Source: SZAS-103 sp038316385
Lineage (GTDB): Bacteria; Pseudomonadota; Gammaproteobacteria; Xanthomonadales; Xanthomonadaceae
Assembly (NCBI GenBank): GCA_038316385.1
Contig: JBBQAN010000009.1
Location: 66,767-130,766 of the forward strand
Direction of reading: 5' to 3'
Length of the DNA: 64,000 nucleotides
Numbering within the stretch: position 1 is the first letter of the stretch; every line of letters starts with the position of its first letter. This document shows positions 1 through 9,880 of this stretch, in pieces. A model generated the notes under the pieces. That model did no database searches. It saw only the letters and a program-made list of their open reading frames with translations, and had not been told where the DNA came from. Made by a program: the position numbers and the translations under genes.

Positions 1-423
1 CAGCGACTCGCAACGCAGGGACAGCAGCTTCAGCGTTTCCTTCCATTCGAGCATGCGGATCGGATCGATCAACGCATCGTTGTCACGCCGATAAAGCAGG
101 CTGGCCGACAGATGGCCATTGCGCGATAGCAGGCACGCGCCCTTGATGCTGCCGCCGTCGAGGCTGGGCTGTTCGACTTTTTCGCCAGGATGACGCGTTT
201 GCGCCAGCAGGTTTCCGATCGTATCGGCCACCGCGCCCGGTGGCCACGATTGCGTCGCGCGCTCGTGACCGTGATCGGTGTTCCACAGGATCTGAGCCCA
301 TTGGCAACCGATCGAACCCAGATGCTGCACCGCCGTGCGCGCAAGTTCCCGCATGTCCTTGCTGCCGAGCAATGCCCGGACGAAGGACTCATCTGGTCGC
401 AGCGTTTGCGGTATCTGGGACAT
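1..423 (-). CDS. Partial N-terminus of a GAF-like sensory protein
   Basis: An open frame starts with ATG at 423 (protein begins MSQIPQTLRPDESFVRALLG) and stays open for 141 codons to the left edge, so only the N-terminus is visible. The segment alternates hydrophobic and charged residues (for example AVQHLGSIGCQWAQILW, then GACLLSRNGHLSASLLYRRD) in a way that resembles a GAF fold. The output domain lies outside the window. In this phylum such N-termini often precede GGDEF, EAL or LuxR domains, but that is inference. No clear membrane segment is seen. A shorter open frame in this region (69-392) is a shadow in another frame. Confidence 0.5.
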   Translation of the reverse strand, partial: MSQIPQTLRPDESFVRALLGSKDMRELARTAVQHLGSIGCQWAQILWNTDHGHERATQSWPPGAVADTIGNLLAQTRHPGEKVEQPSLDGGSIKGACLLSRNGHLSASLLYRRDNDALIDPIRMLEWKETLKLLSLRCESL

Positions 424-580
424 CAGCCCCTATGCCTTGCTCTCGGTCGAGTGTAGCAGCGGAGCGGTTGCAGTGAACGCCGTCTCGGAATGGCAGGTCA
501 TGAGCAATGCTTTCCTGCCTTGAAGGGAGGATTAGTCCATATTTGCAGCTCGCCGAATCAAATGACGTGCGCTGGATTCG
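424..580. other. Intergenic region, no gene seen
   Basis: This is about 157 bases between the start of the partial GAF-like gene and the 3' end of the OPT transporter gene, both on the minus strand. It presumably holds the promoter of the GAF-like gene and the terminator of the transporter gene. I see no strong hairpin with a T-tract. Confidence 0.4.
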
Positions 581-2593
581 CTATGCGCTGGCGAAAGAAC
601 GACTCATTCGGATGAGCCAGCGATAGAGCAGGGCGATGGACAGCGCGAATGCAATTCCACCAATCCACGCCGACGCACCAGCGAAGCGCTCACCCACCAA
701 CGCCAGCGGCGCGTCGTTGCCGGAGAACGCCACTACCGCCGCGATCAGCACTGCCAGCAGGCTCTCGCCTACGATCATGCCCGAAGCCAGCAATACTCCG
801 AGCTGCTTGGTCGCTTCGGGTTTTGCGTCGCGGCGTTCCGCACGCTTGTCGAACCATGCGCCGATGAGCGCGCCGACCACGACCATCAATGTCGTCGACG
901 TCGGCAGATAGATCCCCAAGCCGACGGCCAGCGGCGCAAGGCGAGCGGTCTTGCTGGCAACTCCCATTACTTCGTCGAGCACAATCACTGCGACGCCGAT
1001 GGCGGCGCCGATGCCGATGAGGCCCCAGTCGATGCTGTTCTGGATCACGCCTTGCGCCAACGCGGAAATCAGTCCTGCCTGCGGCGCCGGTAGCGCCTTG
1101 GACAGATCGGCACCGGGCGCGCCAACAAATCCGTAGGTGTGATACAGCAGGTTCAAAACCGGTGGAATCACTGCAGCACCGGCGATCACGCCGATCACCA
1201 GCGCCCATTGCTGGAGTGATGGCGTGGCATCGACCAGTTGCCCGGTTTTCAGATCCTGCAGATTGTTGTTGGCGATGGATGCCACCGCGAACACGATCGC
1301 AGTGATGAACAGGGCGAACGCCACGAGCGCTTTACCGGCTTCGGCGGGGAACATCGCCTTCACACCGAGCGTGAGCAACAACGCTGCGACGACAACGACG
1401 AGGATGCCGATACCGGACAGCGGGCTGTTCGATGAACCGATCAAGCCTGCCATGTATCCACAGACAGTGGACACGAGAAAGCTCAGCACGATCACGAACA
1501 AGACGCCGCCGATGGTGAGCAACGACGCCTGCGAACCAAGCCCGCTGGTCTGCGCGAAATGCCATAGCAGCCAACCCACCGGAACCAGGCAGGCCAGCGA
1601 AATCAAGCCGACCGTACGCATCGGCATGTCGTGTTCGGTGCGCGCGAGTGTGTGCGCCTCACCGGCGCTGCGAACTTTTGACGCGGCCATCGCACCGGTG
1701 AGGCCGCCGATGACGGGTTTGACAAGCTTCGCCAACGTCCAGACCGCAGCGACGCCGATGGTGCCGGCACCGACGAAGCGCACATAGTGGCTCCACGCGC
1801 CTTGTGCTATGTCCGCTGCCGCGCCTGCGGCCGGATGCAGTATCGTGAAATACGGAATCAGGACGCCCCAGCCGATCACCGCGCCGAGCAACATCGCCAT
1901 GCCGGCCCACAATCCAACGAGATGGCCGACAGCAAACAACGCGAACGAAAGATTGAAGTCGTAACCGGTAGCGCTGCCCTTGTTGCCGATATGAAAGTAT
2001 TGGGCGACGTCGCTGGCGAACAGCTTTGTCTGCACGATCACGTAAAACACAGCCGAAACAATCGTGCCGACCAACACCGCTTTCAGTCCAGCCCCGCCGG
2101 ATTCGACCGAGTCGGCGGCGTCTGCCGAATTGCTCGATCCGACCTTGAGCACTTCGGCACAGGCCACTCCTTCGGGGTAGGGCAGATCGGAATCGGTCAC
2201 CAGCGCGCGCCGCAACGGGATCGTGTACATCACCCCGAGCACACCACCGGTGGCGCAGATGCCGAATGACAGCCAGAACGGAAACCCCGTCCACCAGCCG
2301 ATCATCACCAAACCGGGCAAAACGAAGATGATCGACGACAACGTGCCAGCCGCCGACGCGACCGTCTGCACAATGTTGTTTTCCTGAATCGTCGCATTCT
2401 TCATGCTGCGCAGGATCGCCATCGAAATCACCGCAGCCGGGATCGATGTCGAGAACGTCAGCCCAGCCTTCAATCCGAAAAACACATTCGCTGCGGTGAA
2501 CAACACCGTGATGAAGATGCCGATGACGATGCCGCGGAAGGTGAATTCGGTGCGTGGCGATTCGATGGATGCAGTCGTGGCGGGCTGGGGCAT
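581..2593 (-). CDS. OPT family oligopeptide transporter
   Basis: A 670-residue polytopic inner-membrane protein of the oligopeptide transporter (OPT) superfamily, likely importing peptides or metal chelates. About 14-16 hydrophobic segments cover almost the whole chain. The first follows a short polar N-terminus (RTEFTFRGIVIGIFITVLF), and the region GLKAGLTFSTSIPAAVISMA plus the later motif SDLPYPEGVACAEVLK are typical of bacterial OPT proteins. The open frame extends upstream to 2791, but the extra 66 residues are Arg/Gln-rich and not family-like. I therefore chose the ATG at 2593, where the protein begins MPQPATTASIESPRTEF. It is a single gene with a divergent small ORF upstream. The substrate cannot be deduced. 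Confidence 0.88.
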   Translation of the reverse strand: MPQPATTASIESPRTEFTFRGIVIGIFITVLFTAANVFFGLKAGLTFSTSIPAAVISMAILRSMKNATIQENNIVQTVASAAGTLSSIIFVLPGLVMIGWWTGFPFWLSFGICATGGVLGVMYTIPLRRALVTDSDLPYPEGVACAEVLKVGSSNSADAADSVESGGAGLKAVLVGTIVSAVFYVIVQTKLFASDVAQYFHIGNKGSATGYDFNLSFALFAVGHLVGLWAGMAMLLGAVIGWGVLIPYFTILHPAAGAAADIAQGAWSHYVRFVGAGTIGVAAVWTLAKLVKPVIGGLTGAMAASKVRSAGEAHTLARTEHDMPMRTVGLISLACLVPVGWLLWHFAQTSGLGSQASLLTIGGVLFVIVLSFLVSTVCGYMAGLIGSSNSPLSGIGILVVVVAALLLTLGVKAMFPAEAGKALVAFALFITAIVFAVASIANNNLQDLKTGQLVDATPSLQQWALVIGVIAGAAVIPPVLNLLYHTYGFVGAPGADLSKALPAPQAGLISALAQGVIQNSIDWGLIGIGAAIGVAVIVLDEVMGVASKTARLAPLAVGLGIYLPTSTTLMVVVGALIGAWFDKRAERRDAKPEATKQLGVLLASGMIVGESLLAVLIAAVVAFSGNDAPLALVGERFAGASAWIGGIAFALSIALLYRWLIRMSRSFASA

Positions 2594-2814
2594 CGTCGGT
2601 TTCCGTTGGTCGTCGGTCGGATGCGCATGGCTGCGCAAACTCAAGGCCAGACCATAGCAAATTGGCTGCAATGGCGCGCGGCGCTGTGGTAAATCACCGA
2701 GTAGCGCTTGAGTCATCTGGACGCTGCCGCGCGCGACTCGACGATCTTGGTTGCGTTGTGCCGTTCGTGTCAGAATCAGATCCGCACCCATTCGCTATAG
2801 CAGCGGGAGATTCC

Positions 2815-3036
2815 ATGAACCCGATCGAAGAAACCAACCTGCGCGCCGAAATCTCTGTGCTGCGCGCGATGGTGAAGTGCCTGATCGGGTTGCTGCCGGC
2901 CGATCAGGCCACGACCGATGCGCTGGATTCGGCAGCAAAACACGTCGTAGAAGCCGCACCGCAGATGACCCAGGAGCGCGTAGCTACGCAGCGCGCGGTT
3001 AACCAGATTGCGCCACTGGAGATCCCGCGCAAATAG
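2815..3036 (+). CDS. Small conserved-looking hypothetical protein, 73 aa
   Basis: A 73-codon ORF with a good ribosome binding site (GCGGGAGA) just upstream of the ATG at 2815. The protein begins MNPIEETNLRAEISVLRAMV and is a soluble, helical, acidic-to-neutral polypeptide with one Cys and no membrane segment. The heptad-like hydrophobic pattern in the first 40 residues suggests a short coiled coil or helical bundle. It is divergent from the OPT gene and convergent with the ABC exporter gene, ending 16 bases before it. Function is unknown. The RBS and position argue it is real rather than chance. Confidence 0.6.
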   Translation: MNPIEETNLRAEISVLRAMVKCLIGLLPADQATTDALDSAAKHVVEAAPQMTQERVATQRAVNQIAPLEIPRK

Positions 3037-3052
3037 ACAGTCTGATTTGGCG

Positions 3053-4861
3053 TTAGTGAGCCTGCGGCGCGAACTGCAATCGCGCCAGCTCTGCATACAA
3101 ACCGCCTTGCGCGACGAGTTCGGCATGCGTGCCTTCGGCGACAATGCGGCCGTGGTCGAGGACCACGATGCGATCGGCGCGCAGCACAGTCGCGAGGCGG
3201 TGGGCGATCACGAGTGTCGTACGGCCTTGCATCAATCGTTCGAGCGCCTGCTGAATCGCGCGTTCGCTTTGCGCGTCAAGCGCGCTGGTCGCCTCGTCGA
3301 GCAAAAGAATCGGCGCGTCCTTGAGCACGGCGCGCGCAATCGCGAGACGTTGCTGCTGCCCCCCAGATAGCCGTGTGCCTTTCTCGCCGAGAAAACTTTT
3401 GTAACCTTCCGGCAACGCGCTCAGAAAATCGTGCGCCTCGGCATTGCGCGCGGCGCCGATGACGTCATCCTCGCTCGCGTCGAGCCGTCCGTAGCGGATG
3501 TTTTCCTGCGCATCGGCGCCGAAGATCACCGGATCCTGCGGCACCAGCGCGATGCGTTCGCGCAATTGCGTGGGATCGAGTTCGCGAAGATCGATTCCAT
3601 CCACGCGGATGATGCCTGCATCGGGATCGTGGAAGCGAAGTAATAATTGCAGCACCGTGCTTTTGCCAGCGCCGGACGGCCCGACCAGCGCGATGGTTTC
3701 GCCGGGTCTCACGGTCAACGAGAAATCATCGAGCGCGGCGGTGTCCGGTCGCGCCGGGTAATGGAAGCGTACATGCTCGAAAGAAATTGCGCCGATCGCG
3801 CTCGTGCTACTGCCAACGATTGGCAAAGACTTCGGATGTGCAGGCGCAGCGATGCGCGGCGTCTCCGCGAGCAGTTCGTTGATCCGTGCCATGCCGCCGC
3901 CAGCGCGCTGCACTTCGGCCCAGACTTCGCTAAGCGCCCCGACCGAACCTGCGCCGAACACCGCATAGAACACGAACTGGGTCAGCGTGCCGGCGCTCAT
4001 GCCGCCACTGATCACATCGTGCGCACCGATCCACAACACACCGACGATCGCGCCGAACACCAGCATGATCACCGATGCGGTTAGCGTCGCCTGCGTGCGT
4101 ACGCGCTTGCGCCCGGCCTGGAATGCGGTTTCGACAGCGGCGCCGAAGCGCGCGCTCTCGTGCGATTCGCGCGCATAACTCTGCACGGTATGCATCGCGT
4201 TCAAGGTTTCACCCGCGCGCGCATTCGCGTCGGCGATGCGATCCTGGCTGTTGCGCGACATCCCGCGCACGCGCCGGCCGAACAGGACGATTGGCAGGAT
4301 CACCAATGGAATCCCGATTGCCGCAAGGCCTGCGAGACGCGGACTGGTCACCGCGAGCATCGTCGCCGCGCCGAGCACGGTGATCACGCTGCGCAGCGCG
4401 ATCGACATGCTCGACGCGACGACGGTACGCAGCAATTCGGTATCGGCCGACAAGCGCGACACCAGTTCACCGGTGCGCGTGCGCTCGAAAAACGCCATGT
4501 CCAGGCGCATCAATCGGTCGTAAAGATCGCGGCGCAAGTCCGCGACGACGCGTTCGCCGAGCAGGCTCACGCAATAGAAACGCGCCGCAGTCGCGAATGC
4601 GAGCACCAGCGCTACCACCAGCAGCAACAGGAACCAGCGATTGATTGAAGTGGAATGCGCGTGGCTGAAGCCGTTGTCGATCATGTAGCGCACAGCGACA
4701 GGCAGGGTCAGCGTCGAAGCCGACGACAGCGCGAGGAATCCGAGCCATCCCGCGATCAGTTTCGGATAGCGGCGCACGTATGGCCACAGTGCAGCCAACG
4801 GACGCAAGTTCACGCGGCTTTGTACGGAATCGCTTGCTGTTGCCGACGCGGCTTCGGTCAT
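3053..4861 (-). CDS. ABC transporter, MsbA-like, fused permease and ATPase
   Basis: A half-size exporter of about 602 residues: six transmembrane helices in the first 320 residues followed by a C-terminal ATPase. Walker A is GPSGAGKST, the signature is LSGGQQQR, and Walker B is ILLLDEATSALD, so the ATPase looks intact. The architecture matches the MsbA/lipid exporter branch of the ABCB family. Homologues export lipid A or other hydrophobic compounds, but the substrate here is not evident. I chose the ATG at 4861 (MTEAASATASDSVQ); two in-frame ATGs upstream (4885 and 4933) would add Arg-rich residues. Convergent with the small ORF at 2815-3036. Confidence 0.85.
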   Translation of the reverse strand: MTEAASATASDSVQSRVNLRPLAALWPYVRRYPKLIAGWLGFLALSSASTLTLPVAVRYMIDNGFSHAHSTSINRWFLLLLVVALVLAFATAARFYCVSLLGERVVADLRRDLYDRLMRLDMAFFERTRTGELVSRLSADTELLRTVVASSMSIALRSVITVLGAATMLAVTSPRLAGLAAIGIPLVILPIVLFGRRVRGMSRNSQDRIADANARAGETLNAMHTVQSYARESHESARFGAAVETAFQAGRKRVRTQATLTASVIMLVFGAIVGVLWIGAHDVISGGMSAGTLTQFVFYAVFGAGSVGALSEVWAEVQRAGGGMARINELLAETPRIAAPAHPKSLPIVGSSTSAIGAISFEHVRFHYPARPDTAALDDFSLTVRPGETIALVGPSGAGKSTVLQLLLRFHDPDAGIIRVDGIDLRELDPTQLRERIALVPQDPVIFGADAQENIRYGRLDASEDDVIGAARNAEAHDFLSALPEGYKSFLGEKGTRLSGGQQQRLAIARAVLKDAPILLLDEATSALDAQSERAIQQALERLMQGRTTLVIAHRLATVLRADRIVVLDHGRIVAEGTHAELVAQGGLYAELARLQFAPQAH

Positions 4862-5076
4862 GGTTCGCGGCTCACTTGGTTGCATCGACGATGCATGTCG
4901 GCCACGAGTGGCGGCGCGCAGCGCCTTTTGCAAGGCGAATACGCATACTCGTGGTCGCTTGACAGACTGTCGATCACGGTCGCTTGCGCGAGGAAGCGGT
5001 CTTTTTTGACGACGATTTCAAAGCGCGCCGATGGCCAGCAGGTGCGAATGGTTCACGGCTCAGCGTCACAGCGAAC

Positions 5077-6240
5077 TCAGTGCAGCAGCGGCCGCAGGTC
5101 GTCGGGAATCGTCGCCTCCGGGTGCGCTCTGACAAACGCATGCAGGCTGGATGCCGCGCCATCTCGATCGCCATTGCCAACGCGTTCGCGGATACGCTCA
5201 ATCCACGCAGCTGGATTCAAGCCGGTATCGGTGGATGAGGGTGGCAGTGGCTTGTAGGCGCGCCTGACGGTCGATCCGCTGATCACGATTTCATCCAATT
5301 CGGACTGTTTCGAGATCGCGTCGCTCGCTTGCGCCGAACCCGATTGCATAGGACTCGATTGCATCGCATTGGATGCCGGCTTCGTCGCCGCTGCCTGATC
5401 TTGCACAATCGCACCCGACGTCCCACCTGCTGCCGCAGGCGGCGATGCGGCAAATGCGCCGACTTCCTTGTCGCGACGTGGCTCGTCGGATTTCTGCTCC
5501 GTCTTGCGCTCGGCGCGTTCGTCGATGGCAGACTGGGCAGGCGCTGGCGGCGAAGGCATCACTGTCATTGCCGGCGACGGTGGCATCGACATCGGAGCCG
5601 CCTGATTGATGATCACTGGCGGTGCAGGTGGTGGTGGTGGAACGGATGATTGTCGCGGCGCCGATTTCGGTGGCGCAACAGGAAATGCCTGCGGATCTGC
5701 CTTCTCCGCTTCGGCGTAATGGCTCGCAGGTGTCTCTTCGCGCGGTTGCGCCGCCGTGTCTTTTAGCTGCTCTGGCGACTGCATGGTGCTGAGTGGTAGG
5801 TGTGGTGGTGGCTCAATAGTTGTGGTAGCCGCTGCATCGGTTGTTGCCGGCTGATCCGCGGCTTTGTCTGACGCGGGTATGGATTGCATCCGGTCTTGCG
5901 GCGACGGTGAATTGATCGGAGCAGGCAAACCATCGGCCGCAGTCGTTTCCGCCGGTGGTGTGTAGATCGCACTCTGCGTCAGCCCGTGTGTTTTCAGGAG
6001 CACGCCGAATGCGAGCAATGCGCTCGCGGCAGTGCCAAACCTGACCAGCCAGCGTCGCTGATTGTTCTTGCGTGGCGGCGCCAGATGCACAGCGCGCCGC
6101 GCCGCGCCGAGGATGCGCGCATCGAGCTCCGGCGGCGGCGCGCCCACGGGCAGGTTGCGCAGGGCACGCGCAAGGATGCGCTCTTGCTCATCGAGAGGCT
6201 CGGGCAGCGGCATCTGCGGCGGTTGCTGCGATTGCGTCAT
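5077..6240 (-). CDS. Membrane-anchored anti-sigma factor-like protein, Pro/Ala-rich
   Basis: A 387-residue protein whose ATG overlaps the stop of the ECF sigma gene (ATGA), which argues for translational coupling and a role in holding that sigma factor. The N-terminal 60 residues are cytoplasmic, with a DEQERILARALRNLPVGAPP segment. One transmembrane helix lies at about residues 64-82. The periplasmic part is a long Pro/Ala/Ser/Gln-rich linker with a small C-terminal domain. No HxxxCxxC zinc anti-sigma motif is present, so it is not a classical ZAS protein. Near residue 315 it carries LDEIVISGSTVRRA, which resembles the start of a TonB-receptor plug and recurs in the vWA lipoprotein at 9881-11818. 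Confidence 0.7.
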   Translation of the reverse strand: MTQSQQPPQMPLPEPLDEQERILARALRNLPVGAPPPELDARILGAARRAVHLAPPRKNNQRRWLVRFGTAASALLAFGVLLKTHGLTQSAIYTPPAETTAADGLPAPINSPSPQDRMQSIPASDKAADQPATTDAAATTTIEPPPHLPLSTMQSPEQLKDTAAQPREETPASHYAEAEKADPQAFPVAPPKSAPRQSSVPPPPPAPPVIINQAAPMSMPPSPAMTVMPSPPAPAQSAIDERAERKTEQKSDEPRRDKEVGAFAASPPAAAGGTSGAIVQDQAAATKPASNAMQSSPMQSGSAQASDAISKQSELDEIVISGSTVRRAYKPLPPSSTDTGLNPAAWIERIRERVGNGDRDGAASSLHAFVRAHPEATIPDDLRPLLH

Positions 6241-6785
6241 GAGCCGAGCCTCGCACGCAGTTTGTCCATGGCGTAACGCAAGCGTGATTTCACGGTTTCG
6301 CGTCCGACTCCGGTGATTTGGGCAATTTCTTCAAGACCGAGTTCCTGATCCAGCCGCAACAGCACCACTTCGCGCTGATCCGGCGGCAGTTCCTCAAGCG
6401 CGAGCTGCAACTGGCGACGTTGCTCGAACTCCGACAGCGCGCGATCGGGCGTGGATGGATCGGGTTCGCGTTCGGCGCGTTCGGCGCCATCCTCCACGAA
6501 GCTGCCATGCCGACCTTGGGCGCGCCAGTGATCGGTCAGCCGATTGCTGGCGATCTGGTACAGCCAGGTCGTGAAGCGTGCTTCGGGACGATAGCGCTCG
6601 CGCGCGGCGATCAGGCGGCTCCAGACATCCTGGAAGCATTCCTCGGCCAGCGCCGGCTGACGCAGATGCCGCACGAGATAACGGAACAGGCCGCCGCGAT
6701 GCCGTGCGTACAGCGTCTCGAACGCCACCACGTCGCCGCGGCCATAGGCGAGCATCAGGGATTCATCCGTTGGCTCGGCGTCCAT
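6237..6785 (-). CDS. ECF-type RNA polymerase sigma factor
   Basis: A 182-residue sigma-70 family factor of the ECF group. Region 2 lies at about residues 20-85 (AFETLYARHRGGLFRYLVRH, then EECFQDVWSRLI and TTWLYQIASNRLTDHWR). A charged linker follows. Region 4 is at about 130-180, with the helix-turn-helix LGLEEIAQITGVGRETVKSR. The ATG at 6785 (MDAEPTDESLML) is chosen because the open frame upstream to 9854 is only the antisense of the GGDEF/EAL gene. The gene is first in an operon with the anti-sigma-like protein. It diverges from the GGDEF/EAL gene across about 85 bases, so both promoters lie there. Confidence 0.9.
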   Translation of the reverse strand: MDAEPTDESLMLAYGRGDVVAFETLYARHRGGLFRYLVRHLRQPALAEECFQDVWSRLIAARERYRPEARFTTWLYQIASNRLTDHWRAQGRHGSFVEDGAERAEREPDPSTPDRALSEFEQRRQLQLALEELPPDQREVVLLRLDQELGLEEIAQITGVGRETVKSRLRYAMDKLRARLGS

Positions 6786-6869
6786 GCGCCACAGCGTACG
6801 TGAAGCAAGTCTCGCGCGCGACGCTTCGACATTGCTATGCTGCCCGCGAACGGGCACCGTAACGGAACG

Positions 6870-9800
6870 ATGCAACGATCTCCGCACCTGAACGTGGCTT
6901 TTCCAGAGCCCCTCGCCGCGTTGCCGACGCCGGGAACCGGGCCGATGTGCGACTTGGGTCTGGAGCTGGCGAAGCGTGCCCGTGAAATCCCGGGTTTCCG
7001 CCAGCTTGCCCTGGCATGGAACAACATTGAGCAGCGCATCGACTGGTGCAGCGGCCCGTTGGCAAAGGAACTCGACGCCGCGCTCGATCGTGCCATCGCG
7101 CATCCGGATGGGCAAACCCTCAACGGGCCGAAAGTGCCCGGGTTCGCGATCGGCTGGCGGGTCGAACAAGCCGATAGCTGGCTGGCGCTGGCCGTCGAAG
7201 TCGATCCGGCTGTGCCGCCATCCGATTGGGCTCCGCTCATCGAGCGCGCCCATCTGCTCGGCGCAACCCTGCTCGAACGGACCCTGCTGGGCGCACGCGT
7301 GTTGCGGTTGCAGAAAGCCGAACGTTTGCAGCGCGCGCTGTACGCAATCGCCGACATGGCCAGCGCGCAGATGGAAATGCCCAAGATGCTGCGCGGCTTG
7401 CACCAGATCGTCGCCGGCCTGATGTACGCGGAAAATTTCTACATCGCACTCTACGATCCCGGCAAGGAAAGCCTGCGCTTCCTGTATTTCGTCGATTTGC
7501 TGGATACCTACGAGGCCGACCCTGACGAGGAAATTCCGCTCGTCAGCTTGCCCAACAGCCTGACCGTGGGCCTGATCCGTCACGGCAAGCCCTTGCTGGG
7601 CCCGTCGGACGCGCTTTGCGAACAACTCGGCATCGATTACGACAGCGAACACGGCCCGATCAGCAACGACTGGCTCGGCGTGCCGATGCTCAGCGAAAAC
7701 AAGGTGCGCGGCGCCATCGTGTTGCAGAGTTACGATAAAAGCGTCGGCTACGACGACGAGGATCGCGCGCTGCTGTCCTATGTGGCACAGCACATCCTGA
7801 CCGCGCTCGACCGCAAGCAGCAGCAGAACGAACTCGAACGCCGCGTATTCGAGCGCACCCGAGCGCTGGCGATGGCGAATCTGGAATTGCGCTCGGAAGT
7901 TGTCGAACGCGAACGCGCCGAGCACTTGCAAGCGGTGCTGTACACCATAGCCGAACTCTCGATCGCCTCCGAGTCGTTGGAACATTTCTACGCCGCCGTC
8001 CATTCCGAGGTCGGCGAATTGCTGTACGCGCGCAATTTCTACATCGCCTTGTTGTCCGAGGACGGCGACGAGGTGTATTTTCCGTATGCAGTCGATGAGC
8101 GCGACACCACGATCTGGACGCAACGCAAGCTCGCGCGCGGATTGACCGATTATGTGCTGCGTACCGGCATGCCTTTGCTTGCCGATCGCGCCGCCATCGA
8201 CAAGCTCACCCAGACAGGCGAAGTGCAGAGTTTCGGCACGCGTTCGGTGTGCTGGCTCGGCGTGCCGCTGATGCGCGACGAGCGCACGGTCGGCGTTATC
8301 GCGGTGCAAAGTTATTCGCAGGACACTCTGTTCACCGAACGCGACCAGGAATTGCTGACCTTCGTTTCGTTTCATATCGCCAGCGGATTGCAGCGCAAAC
8401 GATCGCAGGAAAGTCTGAAAGCCGCTTATGCCGAACTCGAGCGCCGCGTCGAGGAACGCACCCGCGAACTCGCCAACGCCAACCGCAAGTTGCGCGGTCA
8501 GATCGCCGACCGCGAACGCGCCGAGGAATCGCTGACCCACCAGGCGCTGCACGATGCGCTGACCGGATTGCCGAACCGAACGCGCCTGCTCGACCGCATG
8601 CAACGCGCCATGGCCGCATACCAGCGCGATCCAGAACGCAGTTTCGCGGTGCTGTTTCTGGACTTGGATCGCTTCAAGGTCGTCAACGACAGCGCGGGCC
8701 ATCTGGTCGGCGATGAACTGCTCAAACAGGCGAGCCGGTTGATTTCCACTGCGGTGCGTTTGCCCGATACGGTCGCGCGCCTGGGCGGCGACGAGTTTTC
8801 GGTGCTGGTCGAGGATATCTCCAGTGCCAACGAAGCCTGCGAAGTCGCCGGGCGCATTCTTGCTGCGCTGTCCGCACCGATCATGGTTGCGGGCAAGGAA
8901 TTGTTCACCTCGGCCAGCGTCGGCATCGCCATGATCGGGCCGCAGTACCACCGCCCCGAAGAATTGCTGCGCGACGCCGACGTTGCGATGTACCGCGCCA
9001 AGAACAAGGGCCGCAACCGCTTCGAACTGTTCGACGAGGCGCTGCGTTTCGAGGCGCTGCGTGTGCACGATCTGGAAAGCGACCTGCGCCGCGCGATCGC
9101 GGCAGGCAACTTCGTGCCCTATTTCCAGCCGATCGTGCGCTTGTCCGATCGCGGCATCATCGGTTACGAAGCGCTGCTGCGCTGGAAGCACGAGGAACGC
9201 GGCGTGCTGCCGCCGCTGGAATTCCTCGCGGTGGCTGAAGAGAGCGGACTGATCGAACAGATCGACTGGCTGATGTTTGAGGAAACCTGCAGCCGCTTCC
9301 ATGCGGTGGCCAAAGCCGGGCAGTACGTCAGCATCAACGTTGCGCCGCGTCATTTCCGTTCGCCAGATCTGGCATTGCGCCTGATCGCGCTGGCGGCGCA
9401 CCACGGCATTCCGTCGGGATGCTTGCGCATCGAATTGACTGAAGGCGCGCTGCTCGACAATTCGCAGATGGTGCTTGGCACGCTCGAAGAATTGCGCGAC
9501 GGCGGCATCCTGGCGCAACTCGACGACTTCGGCACCGGCTATTCCTCGTTGTCGTACCTGCATCGCTTCCCGATCCATGCGTTGAAGATCGATCGCTCGT
9601 TCGTCGCCGACCTTCATGGCAAGGGAAGCGAAGCGGTGGTGCGCGCGATCCTTGCACTGGCCAAATCGCTGGATATCGACGTAGTCGGCGAGGGCATCGA
9701 AACCATCGCTCAGTGCGACCTTCTCGCCAAACTGGGCTGCGGCTACGGCCAGGGATTTTTGTTCGCGCATCCCGCGCCATTGCCCGAACCAGCCGGCTGA
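6870..9800 (+). CDS. GAF-GAF-GGDEF-EAL cyclic-di-GMP turnover protein
   Basis: A soluble protein of about 976 residues. Two GAF-like domains come first (about 150-320 and 350-510), with similar openings LYAIADMASAQM and LYTIAELSIASE, each followed by a helical coiled-coil linker. A GGDEF domain follows with intact GGDEF near residue 639, preceded by RLPD five residues upstream, which fits an RxxD inhibitory site. The EAL domain has YEALLRW near residue 767 and DDFGTGYSS near 885, so both diguanylate cyclase and phosphodiesterase motifs look intact. Start chosen at 6870 (ACGGA box upstream); an ATG at 6837 would add 11 residues. It sits between the sigma operon and the vWA gene and is convergent with the latter. 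Confidence 0.9.
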   Translation: MQRSPHLNVAFPEPLAALPTPGTGPMCDLGLELAKRAREIPGFRQLALAWNNIEQRIDWCSGPLAKELDAALDRAIAHPDGQTLNGPKVPGFAIGWRVEQADSWLALAVEVDPAVPPSDWAPLIERAHLLGATLLERTLLGARVLRLQKAERLQRALYAIADMASAQMEMPKMLRGLHQIVAGLMYAENFYIALYDPGKESLRFLYFVDLLDTYEADPDEEIPLVSLPNSLTVGLIRHGKPLLGPSDALCEQLGIDYDSEHGPISNDWLGVPMLSENKVRGAIVLQSYDKSVGYDDEDRALLSYVAQHILTALDRKQQQNELERRVFERTRALAMANLELRSEVVERERAEHLQAVLYTIAELSIASESLEHFYAAVHSEVGELLYARNFYIALLSEDGDEVYFPYAVDERDTTIWTQRKLARGLTDYVLRTGMPLLADRAAIDKLTQTGEVQSFGTRSVCWLGVPLMRDERTVGVIAVQSYSQDTLFTERDQELLTFVSFHIASGLQRKRSQESLKAAYAELERRVEERTRELANANRKLRGQIADRERAEESLTHQALHDALTGLPNRTRLLDRMQRAMAAYQRDPERSFAVLFLDLDRFKVVNDSAGHLVGDELLKQASRLISTAVRLPDTVARLGGDEFSVLVEDISSANEACEVAGRILAALSAPIMVAGKELFTSASVGIAMIGPQYHRPEELLRDADVAMYRAKNKGRNRFELFDEALRFEALRVHDLESDLRRAIAAGNFVPYFQPIVRLSDRGIIGYEALLRWKHEERGVLPPLEFLAVAEESGLIEQIDWLMFEETCSRFHAVAKAGQYVSINVAPRHFRSPDLALRLIALAAHHGIPSGCLRIELTEGALLDNSQMVLGTLEELRDGGILAQLDDFGTGYSSLSYLHRFPIHALKIDRSFVADLHGKGSEAVVRAILALAKSLDIDVVGEGIETIAQCDLLAKLGCGYGQGFLFAHPAPLPEPAG

Positions 9801-9805
9801 TGCCC

Positions 9806-9832
9806 GTTGCGCGTCGGGTCGCGACGCGCAAC
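9806..9832. terminator. Hairpin between convergent genes
   Basis: A perfect 10-bp stem, GTTGCGCGTC (9806-9815) with GACGCGCAAC (9823-9832) and a 7-base loop, lies just after the stop of the GGDEF/EAL gene and before the 3' end of the vWA gene. There is no T-tract, so it may act as a weak or shared terminator or protect mRNA 3' ends. Confidence 0.45.
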
Positions 9833-9880
9833 GCAATGACGCGTTGATCTTCATCTCGGATCCGAAGTCCGCGACATCGG

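Noticed and set aside
1..456. Short plus-strand frames at the left edge (190-456, 240-476)
   Set aside because: The minus-strand frame from 423 is open to the edge and has a coherent globular sequence; plus frames are shadows.
6786..9854. Very long minus-strand open frame upstream of the ECF sigma gene
   Set aside because: It is the antisense of the GAF-GAF-GGDEF-EAL gene. The translation is Gln/Arg/His-rich with no domain; only the last 182 codons are the sigma factor.
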